Shown: one piece after another, positions 16,093 to 23,697 of the stretch
Numbering within the stretch: position 1 is the stretch's first letter
Layout: every line of letters begins with the position of its first letter
DNA from: CAVVEC01 sp963770485
GTDB lineage: Bacteria; Acidobacteriota; Terriglobia; Terriglobales; Acidobacteriaceae
Assembly (NCBI GenBank): GCA_963770485.1
Contig: CAVYPX010000016.1
Coordinates: 868,001-932,000 of the forward strand
Length of the DNA stretch: 64,000 nucleotides
Direction of reading: 5' to 3'
Translations under genes and position numbers: made by a program
Notes under the pieces: generated by a model
The model's database searches: none
What the model saw: the letters and a program-made list of their open reading frames with translations, nothing else
Told to the model about the DNA's origin: nothing

Positions 16093-17613
16093 ATGGCAGC
16101 TTCGCACACCCTACCGCAGTCGCACGCCATCCGCAAATCAGGCGTTCTCGTTCTGGACGGTTTCGGAATCCGAGTCCAAGTGAGCGCCGGTCACTTGTTC
16201 TTGCGCGATGGAATCGGAGACGAGCGCCGGACAATCCGCCTGCCTCGGGTAAATCATGGCCTGAAGAGGCTGGTAATGATCGGGAGCGATGGCTTTATCA
16301 CCCTGGAGGCTCTCCGCTGGATTTCTGACGTTGGCGCAGCATTCGTGATGCTTGACCGCAGAGGCAAGGTGCTCGCTGTTACTGGGCCTGTCTCTTCGTC
16401 GGATGCACGGCTCCGCAGGGCGCAGGCGCTCGCTCTTGGCAATGGGACTGCGCTGAGAATCTCCAAAGAACTCATTTCGCAGAAACTCGCCGGGCAGGAG
16501 CTACTCGTTCGCGACATGCTGCATGATTCCGGAGCAGGAGACGCAATTGCTCGATTCAGAGCCGAGCTGCCGAGCACGGAGAATATCGAATCTGTGCGGC
16601 TGATTGAGGCCCAGGCAGCGAAGCTATACTGGCAAGCGTGGTCTGACGTGCCGGTTCGCTGGCCACGCAAGGACGAACGGCGCGTACCCGAACACTGGCA
16701 GCGCTTCGGCTCTCGCATCTCACCCCTGACCCACAGCCCGCGCCTTGCTGCCAATCCGCCGAACGCCCTGCTCAATTTTCTCTACTCAATTTTGGAGGCG
16801 GAAGCCCGCCTTTCTGCGGTCGCAATGGGCCTTGATCCGGGTATCGGATTCCTGCATGTAGATACCCCATTTCGCGACAGCTTAGCCTGCGATCTGATGG
16901 AAGTTTGCAGACCTCGGTGTGACGCTTTTGTTCTTGACTGGCTTCAGCGAGAGCCGCTTCGCAAATCGGACTTTTGGGAAGATCGTAATGGGAACTGCCG
17001 TCTGGTTTCAGCCTTGGCAATCCGTTTGAGCGAGACTGCGGACACTTGGCGCAAGCTCGTGGCTCCGGTCGCAGAGTACGTCGCACAAGAACTTTGGTCC
17101 TCGATTTCCAAACCTACGTCCAGGCTTGGCCAGCAACTCTTGGCCAGCAGGCTTACGCAAGCCCATCGGCGTGCAGTTAAGGGAAGCGGCGTGCCCGCAG
17201 TGAATCAGCCGAAACCGGAACACGTGTGCTCCGATTGCGGAATCAAGATTCGGACTGCGAAAAAACTCTGCTCGAAGTGCGCGAAGCGAGCGACCCCTAA
17301 GAACTTTCGCGCAGGCCGCAAGATGGCTCAGCGCCCGGAACATCTTGCAAAACGGGCGGAAACTATGCGAACGCACAAGCGAGCGATTCAGGGCTGGAAA
17401 CCTTCAGCTCTTCCCGCGTGGCTTACCCGCGATACCTATGTAAAGCGTGTTGTGCCTGCACTGGCCAGCGTTGCGAAGTCTCAAATCCGCTCGGTGCTAG
17501 GCGTGAGCGAGCCGTACTCATCGGCTATACAGGCAGGTAAGCGCGTCCCGCATCCCCGGCATTGGCAGCTTCTTGCGCAATTGGTTGGCGTTTCGCCGAA
17601 TGGTAGTAGTTAA
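16093..17613 (+). CDS. cas1: Stand-alone Cas1 endonuclease/integrase with C-terminal zinc finger and HTH
   Basis: A 506-residue protein. Residues about 15-100 match the Cas1 beta-rich N-terminal domain (SGVLVLDGFGIRVQV, VMIGSDGFITLEALRWI, GAAFVMLDRRGKVLAV). The catalytic helical domain follows: NALLNFLYSILEAEARLSAV with the expected glutamate (about E237), GLDPGIGFLHVDTPFRDSLA with the histidine (H255), and CDLMEVCRPRCDAFVLD with D267/E270. All metal ligands seem intact. The extra 130 residues hold a four-cysteine zinc finger (C379, C382, C393, C396), a basic stretch and a terminal HTH-like segment ending KRVPHPRHWQLLAQL. No CRISPR array, cas2 or effector is nearby, so this is a Cas1-solo; a DNA integrase/transposase-like role is inferred. 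The ribosome-binding site is good. Confidence 0.9.
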   Translation: MAASHTLPQSHAIRKSGVLVLDGFGIRVQVSAGHLFLRDGIGDERRTIRLPRVNHGLKRLVMIGSDGFITLEALRWISDVGAAFVMLDRRGKVLAVTGPVSSSDARLRRAQALALGNGTALRISKELISQKLAGQELLVRDMLHDSGAGDAIARFRAELPSTENIESVRLIEAQAAKLYWQAWSDVPVRWPRKDERRVPEHWQRFGSRISPLTHSPRLAANPPNALLNFLYSILEAEARLSAVAMGLDPGIGFLHVDTPFRDSLACDLMEVCRPRCDAFVLDWLQREPLRKSDFWEDRNGNCRLVSALAIRLSETADTWRKLVAPVAEYVAQELWSSISKPTSRLGQQLLASRLTQAHRRAVKGSGVPAVNQPKPEHVCSDCGIKIRTAKKLCSKCAKRATPKNFRAGRKMAQRPEHLAKRAETMRTHKRAIQGWKPSALPAWLTRDTYVKRVVPALASVAKSQIRSVLGVSEPYSSAIQAGKRVPHPRHWQLLAQLVGVSPNGSS

Positions 17614-17710
17614 CGAACCATCATTCGATATACCTTGGCCCGCTATTCCTTTCGTGGCGGTCTGTCAAATCAGATGTCTTCTATAATCATGGACTAGGCC
17701 GAGCAGCACA

Positions 17711-18373
17711 ATGCCTCTGACGACCGTCACATATTTCACCTATTCGGAAATTGCGCAAACTGAACGCACAACGCTGAATGAGTTTCGTACGGAGTTAGCA
17801 AAGTTCAGTCGAACCGAGGTTGTCTACTCTTGTGGTCTCCTCAACGCTATCCTTTGCAACTGGCAAGGCAAATCCGATAGGAAGACACACGATCTGTTGG
17901 TGAGAGATTCGCTCCCGCCCCGAATCGCCAATTTCGTCATTGCTCGGTTCCATGATAGCGACCGGCCCCGCGGCCTCTATCATCGGCAGCAATTGTTGTT
18001 CGTCTGCAAAGAGGCAACCCAGGTATGTGGAGATTCGGGCCGAAATCCGCTGGCACTCCCCTATTGGGGTGGTCTCGGCATAGTCCTGATGATGGCGAAC
18101 GATCTGCTTCCGAAACGCATCACCCATCCGAAGACCAATGTAACTGAGCAAATGCTCAGTGTGATGTCGGAGATGATTCCAGTTGCCGAGGCAAGCGGGT
18201 TTTATCGACCAATAAACAAGATTATTCGCAGCTATCTTCTGCTGAACCGCTTTTTGCCCGAGACAACACTGAACGTGGCAGAGACGTTCAGAAAATGCCG
18301 TGGGCGTGTCCATCAACAGGTACGAGGCACTATGCTTCGCTGCGCTGACGCGCTACTACGATTTCACATTTGA
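17711..18373 (+). pseudogene. N-terminal part of a frame-split nuclease-like gene
   Basis: A 220-residue frame starting MPLTTVTYFTYSEIAQTERT, a soluble mixed domain I do not recognise. Up to about residue 195 (VAETFRK) it reads like normal protein. The last 25 residues overlap the start of the next frame, where the other frame is clearly the real coding sequence (SINRYEALCFAALTRYY). Dropping one base near 18299 joins both into one protein of about 560 residues ending in a PD-(D/E)xK-type domain. So this is either a frameshifted gene, a sequencing error, or two genes with a 74-bp overlap. GC is visibly lower than in housekeeping genes. Confidence 0.65.
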
Positions 18374-19400
18374 AAAGTACCGGAATAACCAGCAAGATTT
18401 TCTTCTCTCAGCCGACTGGTTTCGCAACATCAAGCTTCCTCAAGATGAGATTTCGAGCTTTCTTGCTGAAATTTCGGCCACAGGGCTGGATCTGAGCATG
18501 TGCTTCCAGGCAAGGAACAAAGGTTTTAACGACTTTACGTGCTTTAGGGATAAGCCGGTCTTCCGCCTCCCGGATACGTCATTTCTTATTGACGCGGCTT
18601 TTCTGGCAGAAAAGGCTGAAAGTGGGATATTTTGGCGAATCCACAACTCTCTTCCTAAGAAAGAAAGGTTGGAATTTCATCAAATCTGGGGAGCGGCGTT
18701 TGAGAAATACATCAACTGGCTCCTTGCAGAATCGGTCGATGGAACAATAAACCGTCTCTATCCGAATCCAAAATTTGCAGGCGGCCAGGAAGAGATTTGT
18801 GACGCGATCATCGTTACTGGCAATTGTGCGGTCCTCATAGAGGCAAAGGGCGCTACTTTTACCGCTGAGGGAAAGTACGGTAGCGATGTAAGTAAGCTGA
18901 AGGCGGAAATTGACGAAAAACTGGTGGCAACGGCAGAGCAACGCAAGGGAGTCGTGCAACTAGCCGTCAATATCGAACAGCTGTTTGATCGAAAATGTCC
19001 GCGAGCTGTGGACAGTATAGACCTTTCACGAATAGAAAAGGTATTCCCCGTGTTGGTTACCAGGGACGATATCGGGGGCTCCTTGGTGATGAACATGTAC
19101 CTCGCAGAAAGGTTCAGAAACTCATTTCGGCGTAAGAATGTGTCTACCACAGTGACTGCATTGTTTTCGCTGTCTGCCCAGGACTTAGAGTTGATCTGCG
19201 GGTATTTGCGGGAAGCCAGCGTCTCCGAGCTCCTGGAAGAACGATACCGCAACGATCCTGTCCTAAAATCTAGCTTCTGGCTTGTGCCCAACCAGATTGT
19301 GAAACGAATAGGCGACCGGAGGTGTGAAGCCTTCCGGCAGGCTAATGAAGAGTTCGGCAACATGGTCGAAACAGAACTGTTCGCTGCTAAGGAAGGCTAG
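18300..19400 (+). CDS. PD-(D/E)xK nuclease-like protein (C-terminal part of split gene)
   Basis: A 366-residue frame with GTG start. At about residues 143-190 it has FEKYINWLLAES, then QEEICDAIIVTGNCAVLIEAKG: an aspartate, about ten residues, then E-A-K, the core of PD-(D/E)xK nucleases, with the helix glutamate probably in GAAFEKY. This fold is common in restriction and defence enzymes and in repair nucleases. No methyltransferase or ATPase partner is adjacent, so it is not a classical restriction system. Its first residues look like the continuation of the 17711 frame. It lies downstream of cas1 in the same direction. Confidence 0.65.
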   Translation: MGVSINRYEALCFAALTRYYDFTFEKYRNNQQDFLLSADWFRNIKLPQDEISSFLAEISATGLDLSMCFQARNKGFNDFTCFRDKPVFRLPDTSFLIDAAFLAEKAESGIFWRIHNSLPKKERLEFHQIWGAAFEKYINWLLAESVDGTINRLYPNPKFAGGQEEICDAIIVTGNCAVLIEAKGATFTAEGKYGSDVSKLKAEIDEKLVATAEQRKGVVQLAVNIEQLFDRKCPRAVDSIDLSRIEKVFPVLVTRDDIGGSLVMNMYLAERFRNSFRRKNVSTTVTALFSLSAQDLELICGYLREASVSELLEERYRNDPVLKSSFWLVPNQIVKRIGDRRCEAFRQANEEFGNMVETELFAAKEG

Positions 19401-19522
19401 AACCGGCAGGGCGAGGCTGTACGGAATTCTCGTCCATGCTGAATAATCCACGATGTCGAAGTGGGACTCTTATCCTTTGTCGGGCAATTTGCCCAATTAT
19501 AAACTATTTTCGGGGGAATCAG

Positions 19523-19993
19523 ATGTGCGACAGTTCCGAACTCCAAGAATTGTTGGACCAACTGTTTACGGGACCTGCTTGCTCATGGTGCGGAGACCAT
19601 GGCCGGAAGCTTTACGGCAAGAAAGTTATGCTATGCAGCTCTTGCCGAAATATAAAGGCTCTGGTTCGCAAATGGGCAGAGAACGCGAATGCAAATCCTT
19701 TTGGTGCAGACGAGCTAGCAATTGCAAAACGGATGGAAAAAATGGCCAAGGATGAATCCGCCAGATTTGGTCATCTGAACAAACGGCAAATAGATGGGGT
19801 TGACCTTGAACACGCGTTCAATGAAGTCGCTCGGATCGCCATTCATCAAGAGCTTCCTTATAACGACGCCAATGTTTTCGAGCAATGTTTCACGCTGGCG
19901 CAGAGGAGGTTTCTCTTTTATCTGCTTTCCCGGATAATCCACATTTATGAACGCCGACACAGGAAAATAACCGCCGCTTATGCATCGGACTAA
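19523..19993 (+). CDS. Zinc-finger hypothetical protein
   Basis: A 156-residue protein. Near the N-terminus it has CSWCGDHGRKLYGKKVMLCSSC, a CxxC-x(17)-CxxC zinc ribbon, followed by a basic helix NIKALVRKWAENANAN and a helical C-terminal domain. No family assigned. The ATG at 19523 is preferred, with GGGGGA upstream; an ATG at 19436 would add a cysteine-rich, poor-quality extension. It is the last gene of the cas1-direction block (15.4-20 kb) and could be co-transcribed with the nuclease gene 122 bp upstream. Confidence 0.6.
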   Translation: MCDSSELQELLDQLFTGPACSWCGDHGRKLYGKKVMLCSSCRNIKALVRKWAENANANPFGADELAIAKRMEKMAKDESARFGHLNKRQIDGVDLEHAFNEVARIAIHQELPYNDANVFEQCFTLAQRRFLFYLLSRIIHIYERRHRKITAAYASD

Positions 19994-20054
19994 CGGGGGC
20001 TGAATAGCCTATGAGAGTTCTCATGATGGAGGCTTCCGCACGCCGACTTGTCTC

Positions 20055-20783
20055 CTACTCGACGACGTGAACCAGGGAGTCTTTGGAGTCAGAAGTCGCT
20101 AGGTTGTCATTGCTGAGGAAGATTCTCTTACTGGGCTGGCCATCAAGCGACACCGGGACAAGCCAGTAGTAGTTTTCGGCTTTACCGACCACCTGACGTG
20201 TAGCATGCGCCGCAAGCACAACTGTGGCGCTACTATCAAGCTGCATCGAAAACTTGCCATCCGCATCGGACTTCACAGAGACCAGAGGCGAGGGCAGATT
20301 CGCGAAGTAGCGCGCACCTGAGTTCTGCGCCCGGACTTGCTCTTCCAGGTCGAGGACCTCGCGCTTGGCAGAGCCAACGCCTTTCTGTGCTCCGGCTTCC
20401 CGATCTATTACTGCGGTCGCAGCGTCGTAAGCGGCCTCGTAGTTCTCCCCCTCGATCCGGTTGACAGCGGCCATGGATTCCCGTCCCAACGCCCGATACC
20501 GAGCCTCTGCCGACCCCACTGCCTTCCGGGCCGCGTCCAACTTCGGTTGCAAGGCAGCGATCTCCTGGTCCGCTTGTGCCTTAGTTTGCGCTATCGACCG
20601 TTTGGTCTCTTCATAGGGAAGGACGCGCACCTCGACTAAACCAAGCTTCACGTTTGCTGCGCCCTCCGTGACGATGAACACATCACCGTCAAGCTTGCCA
20701 TGCTCCGGCCGATGGCAATCCGTGTCTACCAGTACAGCAGCGACGAGGACAGCTCCAAGCCAGATCCAATTTCTAGACTGCAT
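20055..20783 (-). CDS. Exported hypothetical protein with coiled coil
   Basis: A protein of about 242 residues. The hydrophobic N-terminus MQSRNWIWLGAVLVAAVLV suggests export, though the cysteine that follows lacks a proper lipobox. GDVFIVTEGAANVKLGLVEV comes next, a motif seen at the start of small exported acidobacterial proteins. A long coiled coil rich in alanine, glutamate and lysine covers about 55-150, and a beta-rich C-terminal domain (VSVKSDADGKFSMQLDSSATVVL) resembles carboxypeptidase-regulatory folds. The start is moved to ATG 20783; the frame extends to 20888 without supporting content. Confidence 0.6.
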   Translation of the reverse strand: MQSRNWIWLGAVLVAAVLVDTDCHRPEHGKLDGDVFIVTEGAANVKLGLVEVRVLPYEETKRSIAQTKAQADQEIAALQPKLDAARKAVGSAEARYRALGRESMAAVNRIEGENYEAAYDAATAVIDREAGAQKGVGSAKREVLDLEEQVRAQNSGARYFANLPSPLVSVKSDADGKFSMQLDSSATVVLAAHATRQVVGKAENYYWLVPVSLDGQPSKRIFLSNDNLATSDSKDSLVHVVE

Positions 20784-20888
20784 CGTGGACTTTCCAGTGG
20801 CCAACAGAACGCGCACCTCGCTTCCCGCCTGCTGCTCTTCTCCGCTTCCATAACGCTCGCCGTTTCCCTTGAAACAGGCTCCCATCAC

Positions 20889-21416
20889 CTAGCGCGATCT
20901 TCTTGACGGGCCACAGCCGGATACCCCTGGAAGTGGAGAAATCGTCGTGAGCACTGAGTCCATGGGTGCCTGATTGTGCTCGAATCTCGGGTTAACTGCG
21001 TCCCTGGGGAACGATTCCCAAGCGCTCCTTACCGCGCGACAAAACGGAATCAGGCGGATATGGGTCGGTTCTCCGTTCAGCCCAAATTCCACGGCTGAAC
21101 CATTGGGGTCATCCGACAGTAACGCTCCAGGCATAATGATGGCCTGGTGAGCAGGTAGGTTGCGGTACCAGTTCTTCAAATCCTTGATCTGCTTCGGTGT
21201 CAGACCTGGGACAACAAGGCTTGCTCCGCTTAAGGTGTTCCTCCCCTGGCCGAGCCAATTGCCAAGGGCGTCGATGATGCAAAAGAGCAAGAGAACGGCA
21301 GGATAGCCATATACACCGTCGTTCGTCTTGCGTGTGTTGACGCAGTGTTCCGCAATGTCGAGGTATTCGTCGACCGCTTCTACTGCCATGGACCGTACGT
21401 CATTGTGAAGCGCCAT
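20889..21416 (-). CDS. Hypothetical protein
   Basis: A 175-residue protein, not recognised. The first 110 residues are helical with one hydrophobic stretch (AVLLLFCIIDALGNWLG, about 40-56) that may be a buried helix rather than a membrane span. LTPKQIKDLKNWYRNLPAHQA and a short, basic C-terminus (GPSRRSR) follow. It lies 105 bp upstream of the 20783 gene on the same strand and within the accessory island. Helical proteins with a conserved N-terminal acidic helix pair in such islands are often of HEPN type, but no R-x4-6-H motif is obvious, so I make no claim. Confidence 0.5.
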   Translation of the reverse strand: MALHNDVRSMAVEAVDEYLDIAEHCVNTRKTNDGVYGYPAVLLLFCIIDALGNWLGQGRNTLSGASLVVPGLTPKQIKDLKNWYRNLPAHQAIIMPGALLSDDPNGSAVEFGLNGEPTHIRLIPFCRAVRSAWESFPRDAVNPRFEHNQAPMDSVLTTISPLPGVSGCGPSRRSR

Positions 21417-21517
21417 TAGCTCATTCTACTCCGTGCTCCGCTGGGCCGATGGTACTGCACGCGAAAGTGTGTGGGAGAGTAGGTCGTTTCCACCCCAGCA
21501 AGCCAAAAGCAGGCTCG

Positions 21518-21530
21518 CCGGGGACCCCGG
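21518..21530. repeat. Perfect 13-bp palindrome
   Basis: CCGGGG-A-CCCCGG in the divergent region between 21416 and 21630. No T run follows in either direction. Confidence 0.5.
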
Positions 21531-21590
21531 TTGCCCAGCATAAATTACGGCAAAGAAATTTTCGTGCACGACGAAATTGTGCGGTTTTGG

Positions 21591-21612
21591 TGCATAATTC
21601 TTGAGTTATGCA
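21591..21612. promoter_or_regulatory. Candidate operator upstream of the PLD nuclease gene
   Basis: Perfect inverted repeat TGCATAA - 8 bp - TTATGCA, 18 bp before the first possible start of the PLD-family gene. Its size and position suit a dimeric repressor site. No regulator gene is adjacent. Confidence 0.5.
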
Positions 21613-21629
21613 CCGGGCAACGATGATGA

Positions 21630-22832
21630 GTGTGTAGGCAAAGTGGAGTATTAGTATTGACGGGGGGTGTCGTGCAAATTTTTCTTAGCCCGAATGTCAA
21701 AGAGAGCACTGAGCTTCGGGATGCATACAATCAGGCACTAAAAGAGGCGGAAGAACTCTACATAGCGTCGGCGTACCTGACCGATTGGGATGTTACTCAT
21801 AAGCTCGGATCGACCTGCAGGCGCGTGACTTTTCTCGTCGGTACTAACTTCGGACTGACACGGAAGGCAGCCATGCTGAACGTTCTACGTTGGATTCCGA
21901 AACGCGGCGTCTCTTTCTCTTTTGGGGCTGTCCCTCAGAACGTGGATTTCCACCCGAAAATAGTGGCATGGAAGGCCCGCTCCGGGAAATACTACTGCAT
22001 CATCGGATCATCGAACTTATCAAAGGGCGGTTTCTCAATTAACTACGAAGCGAACGTACTCTTGCAGATTGCCTCCTATGAATTTGACCAACTCCGGAAG
22101 TGGCTCAATTCGGTCGTCGCAACTTCGGTCAGTGAGGATTGGATTAATAATCACTACAAAGAAAAACCCGTGTCTCGTAGAGGGGAAGGCGCAGATATAA
22201 GTGTTTTTAAGATAAAGCCGTCTGATTTGCCTCATGGAGCCGCGTCCGAGGACAGAGTGCGTGAGAAACGCCAACGACAAGCTGCTTTTGGACAAATCGG
22301 TGAAAAAATACGTGTGGCAGCACGTCGTTGTTCGCAGAAGAGGATTAGCCGTGATGATTTTTGGCGGGTCTTCTGGCAGCTTTGGGCAGACCACAAATCA
22401 CGATTCCAGGGCAAGGGCCTTGAGATGACGGGCAAGTCTGCAAAATGGGAAGAGTCTTGTGGCGCCCTTAGCCGGATTCTTGACGAGTGGGGATCGTCTT
22501 CATCTATTGCGCAGTTGGATCAGATCGTAAGTGAGGAAATTGACCACCTGGCTAAACTCAAAAACCCAACGCGTGGTGCGTGGTTGAGCGAGATGTTATG
22601 TCACTATTTTCCTGAACAGTATCCGATGATGAATAAGCCTGTAAAGAAATGGTTATCGGCGATCAAGCTGCGGTGGCGCCGAGGGGCGACTGAAGGCCAG
22701 CGGTATACCGAACTGGCTCAGACGCTGCGGTTTGTTGTTCGGGATCATCATCCAGCCGGTGCGCGCAACCTGGCTGAATTGGATGGCGGTATATTTACGT
22801 GGGCTCGTGATCGCGGGCTGCTAAAACGGTGA
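21630..22832 (+). CDS. Phospholipase D-like (HKD) nuclease-family protein
   Basis: A 400-residue protein. The N-terminal half is a single PLD domain: FLSPNVKESTELRDAYNQAL, YIASAYLTDWD, and the motif HPKIVAWK, 12-15 residues, then IIGSSNLSKGGF, the H-x-K-x(n)-GSSN form used by nucleases rather than lipases. One HKD motif implies dimerisation to build the active site. The C-terminal half (about 215-400) is helical, with PTRGAWLSEMLCHYFPEQYPMMNKPV, often found fused to restriction-type nucleases. The start is GTG 21630 or, with a G-rich site upstream, GTG 21672. It lies in the accessory island just before a truncated TIR gene, so a defence role is likely but unproven. Confidence 0.75.
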   Translation: MCRQSGVLVLTGGVVQIFLSPNVKESTELRDAYNQALKEAEELYIASAYLTDWDVTHKLGSTCRRVTFLVGTNFGLTRKAAMLNVLRWIPKRGVSFSFGAVPQNVDFHPKIVAWKARSGKYYCIIGSSNLSKGGFSINYEANVLLQIASYEFDQLRKWLNSVVATSVSEDWINNHYKEKPVSRRGEGADISVFKIKPSDLPHGAASEDRVREKRQRQAAFGQIGEKIRVAARRCSQKRISRDDFWRVFWQLWADHKSRFQGKGLEMTGKSAKWEESCGALSRILDEWGSSSSIAQLDQIVSEEIDHLAKLKNPTRGAWLSEMLCHYFPEQYPMMNKPVKKWLSAIKLRWRRGATEGQRYTELAQTLRFVVRDHHPAGARNLAELDGGIFTWARDRGLLKR

Positions 22833-22886
22833 TATGCGGAAGGGGGAACCTGCGATTTTTTCCGTTTTCTGCATCTACTCCTTTTT

Positions 22887-23063
22887 ATGGCTCAAATCTT
22901 CATCTCTCACAGTGCCAAGGACAAGCGAATCATCGAGTTCATCAATCGCGCCTTTGCATCAACAAGGGTCGAGGCGAAGTACGAGGAGATCGAAGCGATC
23001 CTCGATGGCCGCAGGACGACCCAACCTAGACCGGAACGTGTTCTAACCGGAATTCTACGGTGA
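22887..23063 (+). pseudogene. Truncated TIR-domain protein gene
   Basis: ATG at 22887 opens MAQIFISHSAKDKRIIEF, the conserved first strand and helix of bacterial TIR domains (I-F-I-S-H-S..D), then NRAFASTRVEAKYEEIEAI. After about 40 residues the sequence becomes unrelated and stops at 23061. A whole TIR domain needs about 130 residues, so the gene is cut, apparently at the junction with the repeat-rich segment that follows. TIR proteins act in anti-phage defence by cleaving NAD or making signal nucleotides. This fragment cannot do so. Confidence 0.65.
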
Positions 23064-23223
23064 ACTGCGTATGCACAAATGAATCCGCAGTGGTGTTGCT
23101 TATTTTGGGGGGTCGGCGGTTGCTTAATTGATTCGCTCACGCCATTCGCGCGCGCGCAGGTCCCCGCCTCCCGACCCCGGTCCGCCCAGGGGGTGTAGCC
23201 GAATTTTTCCCGGAGTGTACTAC

Positions 23224-23240
23224 CCCTACATGTAGTTGAC
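23224..23240 (+). repeat. Dispersed repeat with core CCCTACATGTAGTTGAC, copy 2
   Basis: Exact 17-bp core. The right flank TAGCGACGGCAAAAGTG is found as its complement just left of copy 3 (27739-27755). Copies 1 and 2 share extra bases at both ends of the core (a leading C and a trailing GGG). Confidence 0.8.
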
Positions 23241-23401
23241 GGGTTAGTGTCTAGCGACGGCAAAAGTGACCCCAGTACCTCGGATGTCACCCGATGTACC
23301 GATGAGTTAACGTCGGCGGTCGCTACGATGGTGTTTGGGCGCAAAACGGAGGAGTCTCGCTCGACTTGGGGTTTTCTGTAACTTCTATCTCTCGAAGCAA
23401 C

Positions 23402-23502
23402 GGGGGCTGGCCCAACCTGTCCCGAGATTTCAGCGTGCAGCGCGAGACTGAGGGGTGCCCCACTCTTTCGCGTTCTTTGCGAAAGGGTGGGAGGCGGGAA
23501 TG
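23402..23502 (-). repeat. Dispersed ~100-bp repeat, copy B
   Basis: Inverted relative to copy A at 10389-10488. The hairpin arms CTTTCGC (23465-23471) and GCGAAAG (23479-23485) differ from copy A by a paired change that keeps base pairing. Confidence 0.85.
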
Positions 23503-23697
23503 CTATAACGTCACCACTTGTGATTTAGGATGACGAAAGAGGTCGGTGCCGGACCACGACGGATCCCCAGTTCCGCGCACCCGCCGCAGTGAAAAGCGGC
23601 CCGGAGAGCCATAGCCCCGTGTTATACTGCCCGCAGGATTCGGGCCCAGCTTTTCCCTTCCTCCCCGGCCCACCGCTTGAAAAGAGGTTAATGAGTC

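Larger units (their letters stand above)
23064..23697. other. Repeat-rich junction, no gene
   Basis: Contains an alternating CG tract (23146-23157), the CTACATGTAG repeat copy 2, and the inverted repeat copy B. Minus-strand frames in it are low-complexity shadows. The region marks the right edge of the accessory island; the GloVer gene begins just after. Confidence 0.6.

Noticed and set aside
14000..20000. A CRISPR array near the Cas1 gene
   Set aside because: I looked for regularly spaced identical repeats on both sides of cas1 and in the leader. Only single hairpins and loose word matches were found.
15300..20020. A casposon
   Set aside because: Casposons carry a family B DNA polymerase and terminal inverted repeats; neither is visible around this Cas1.
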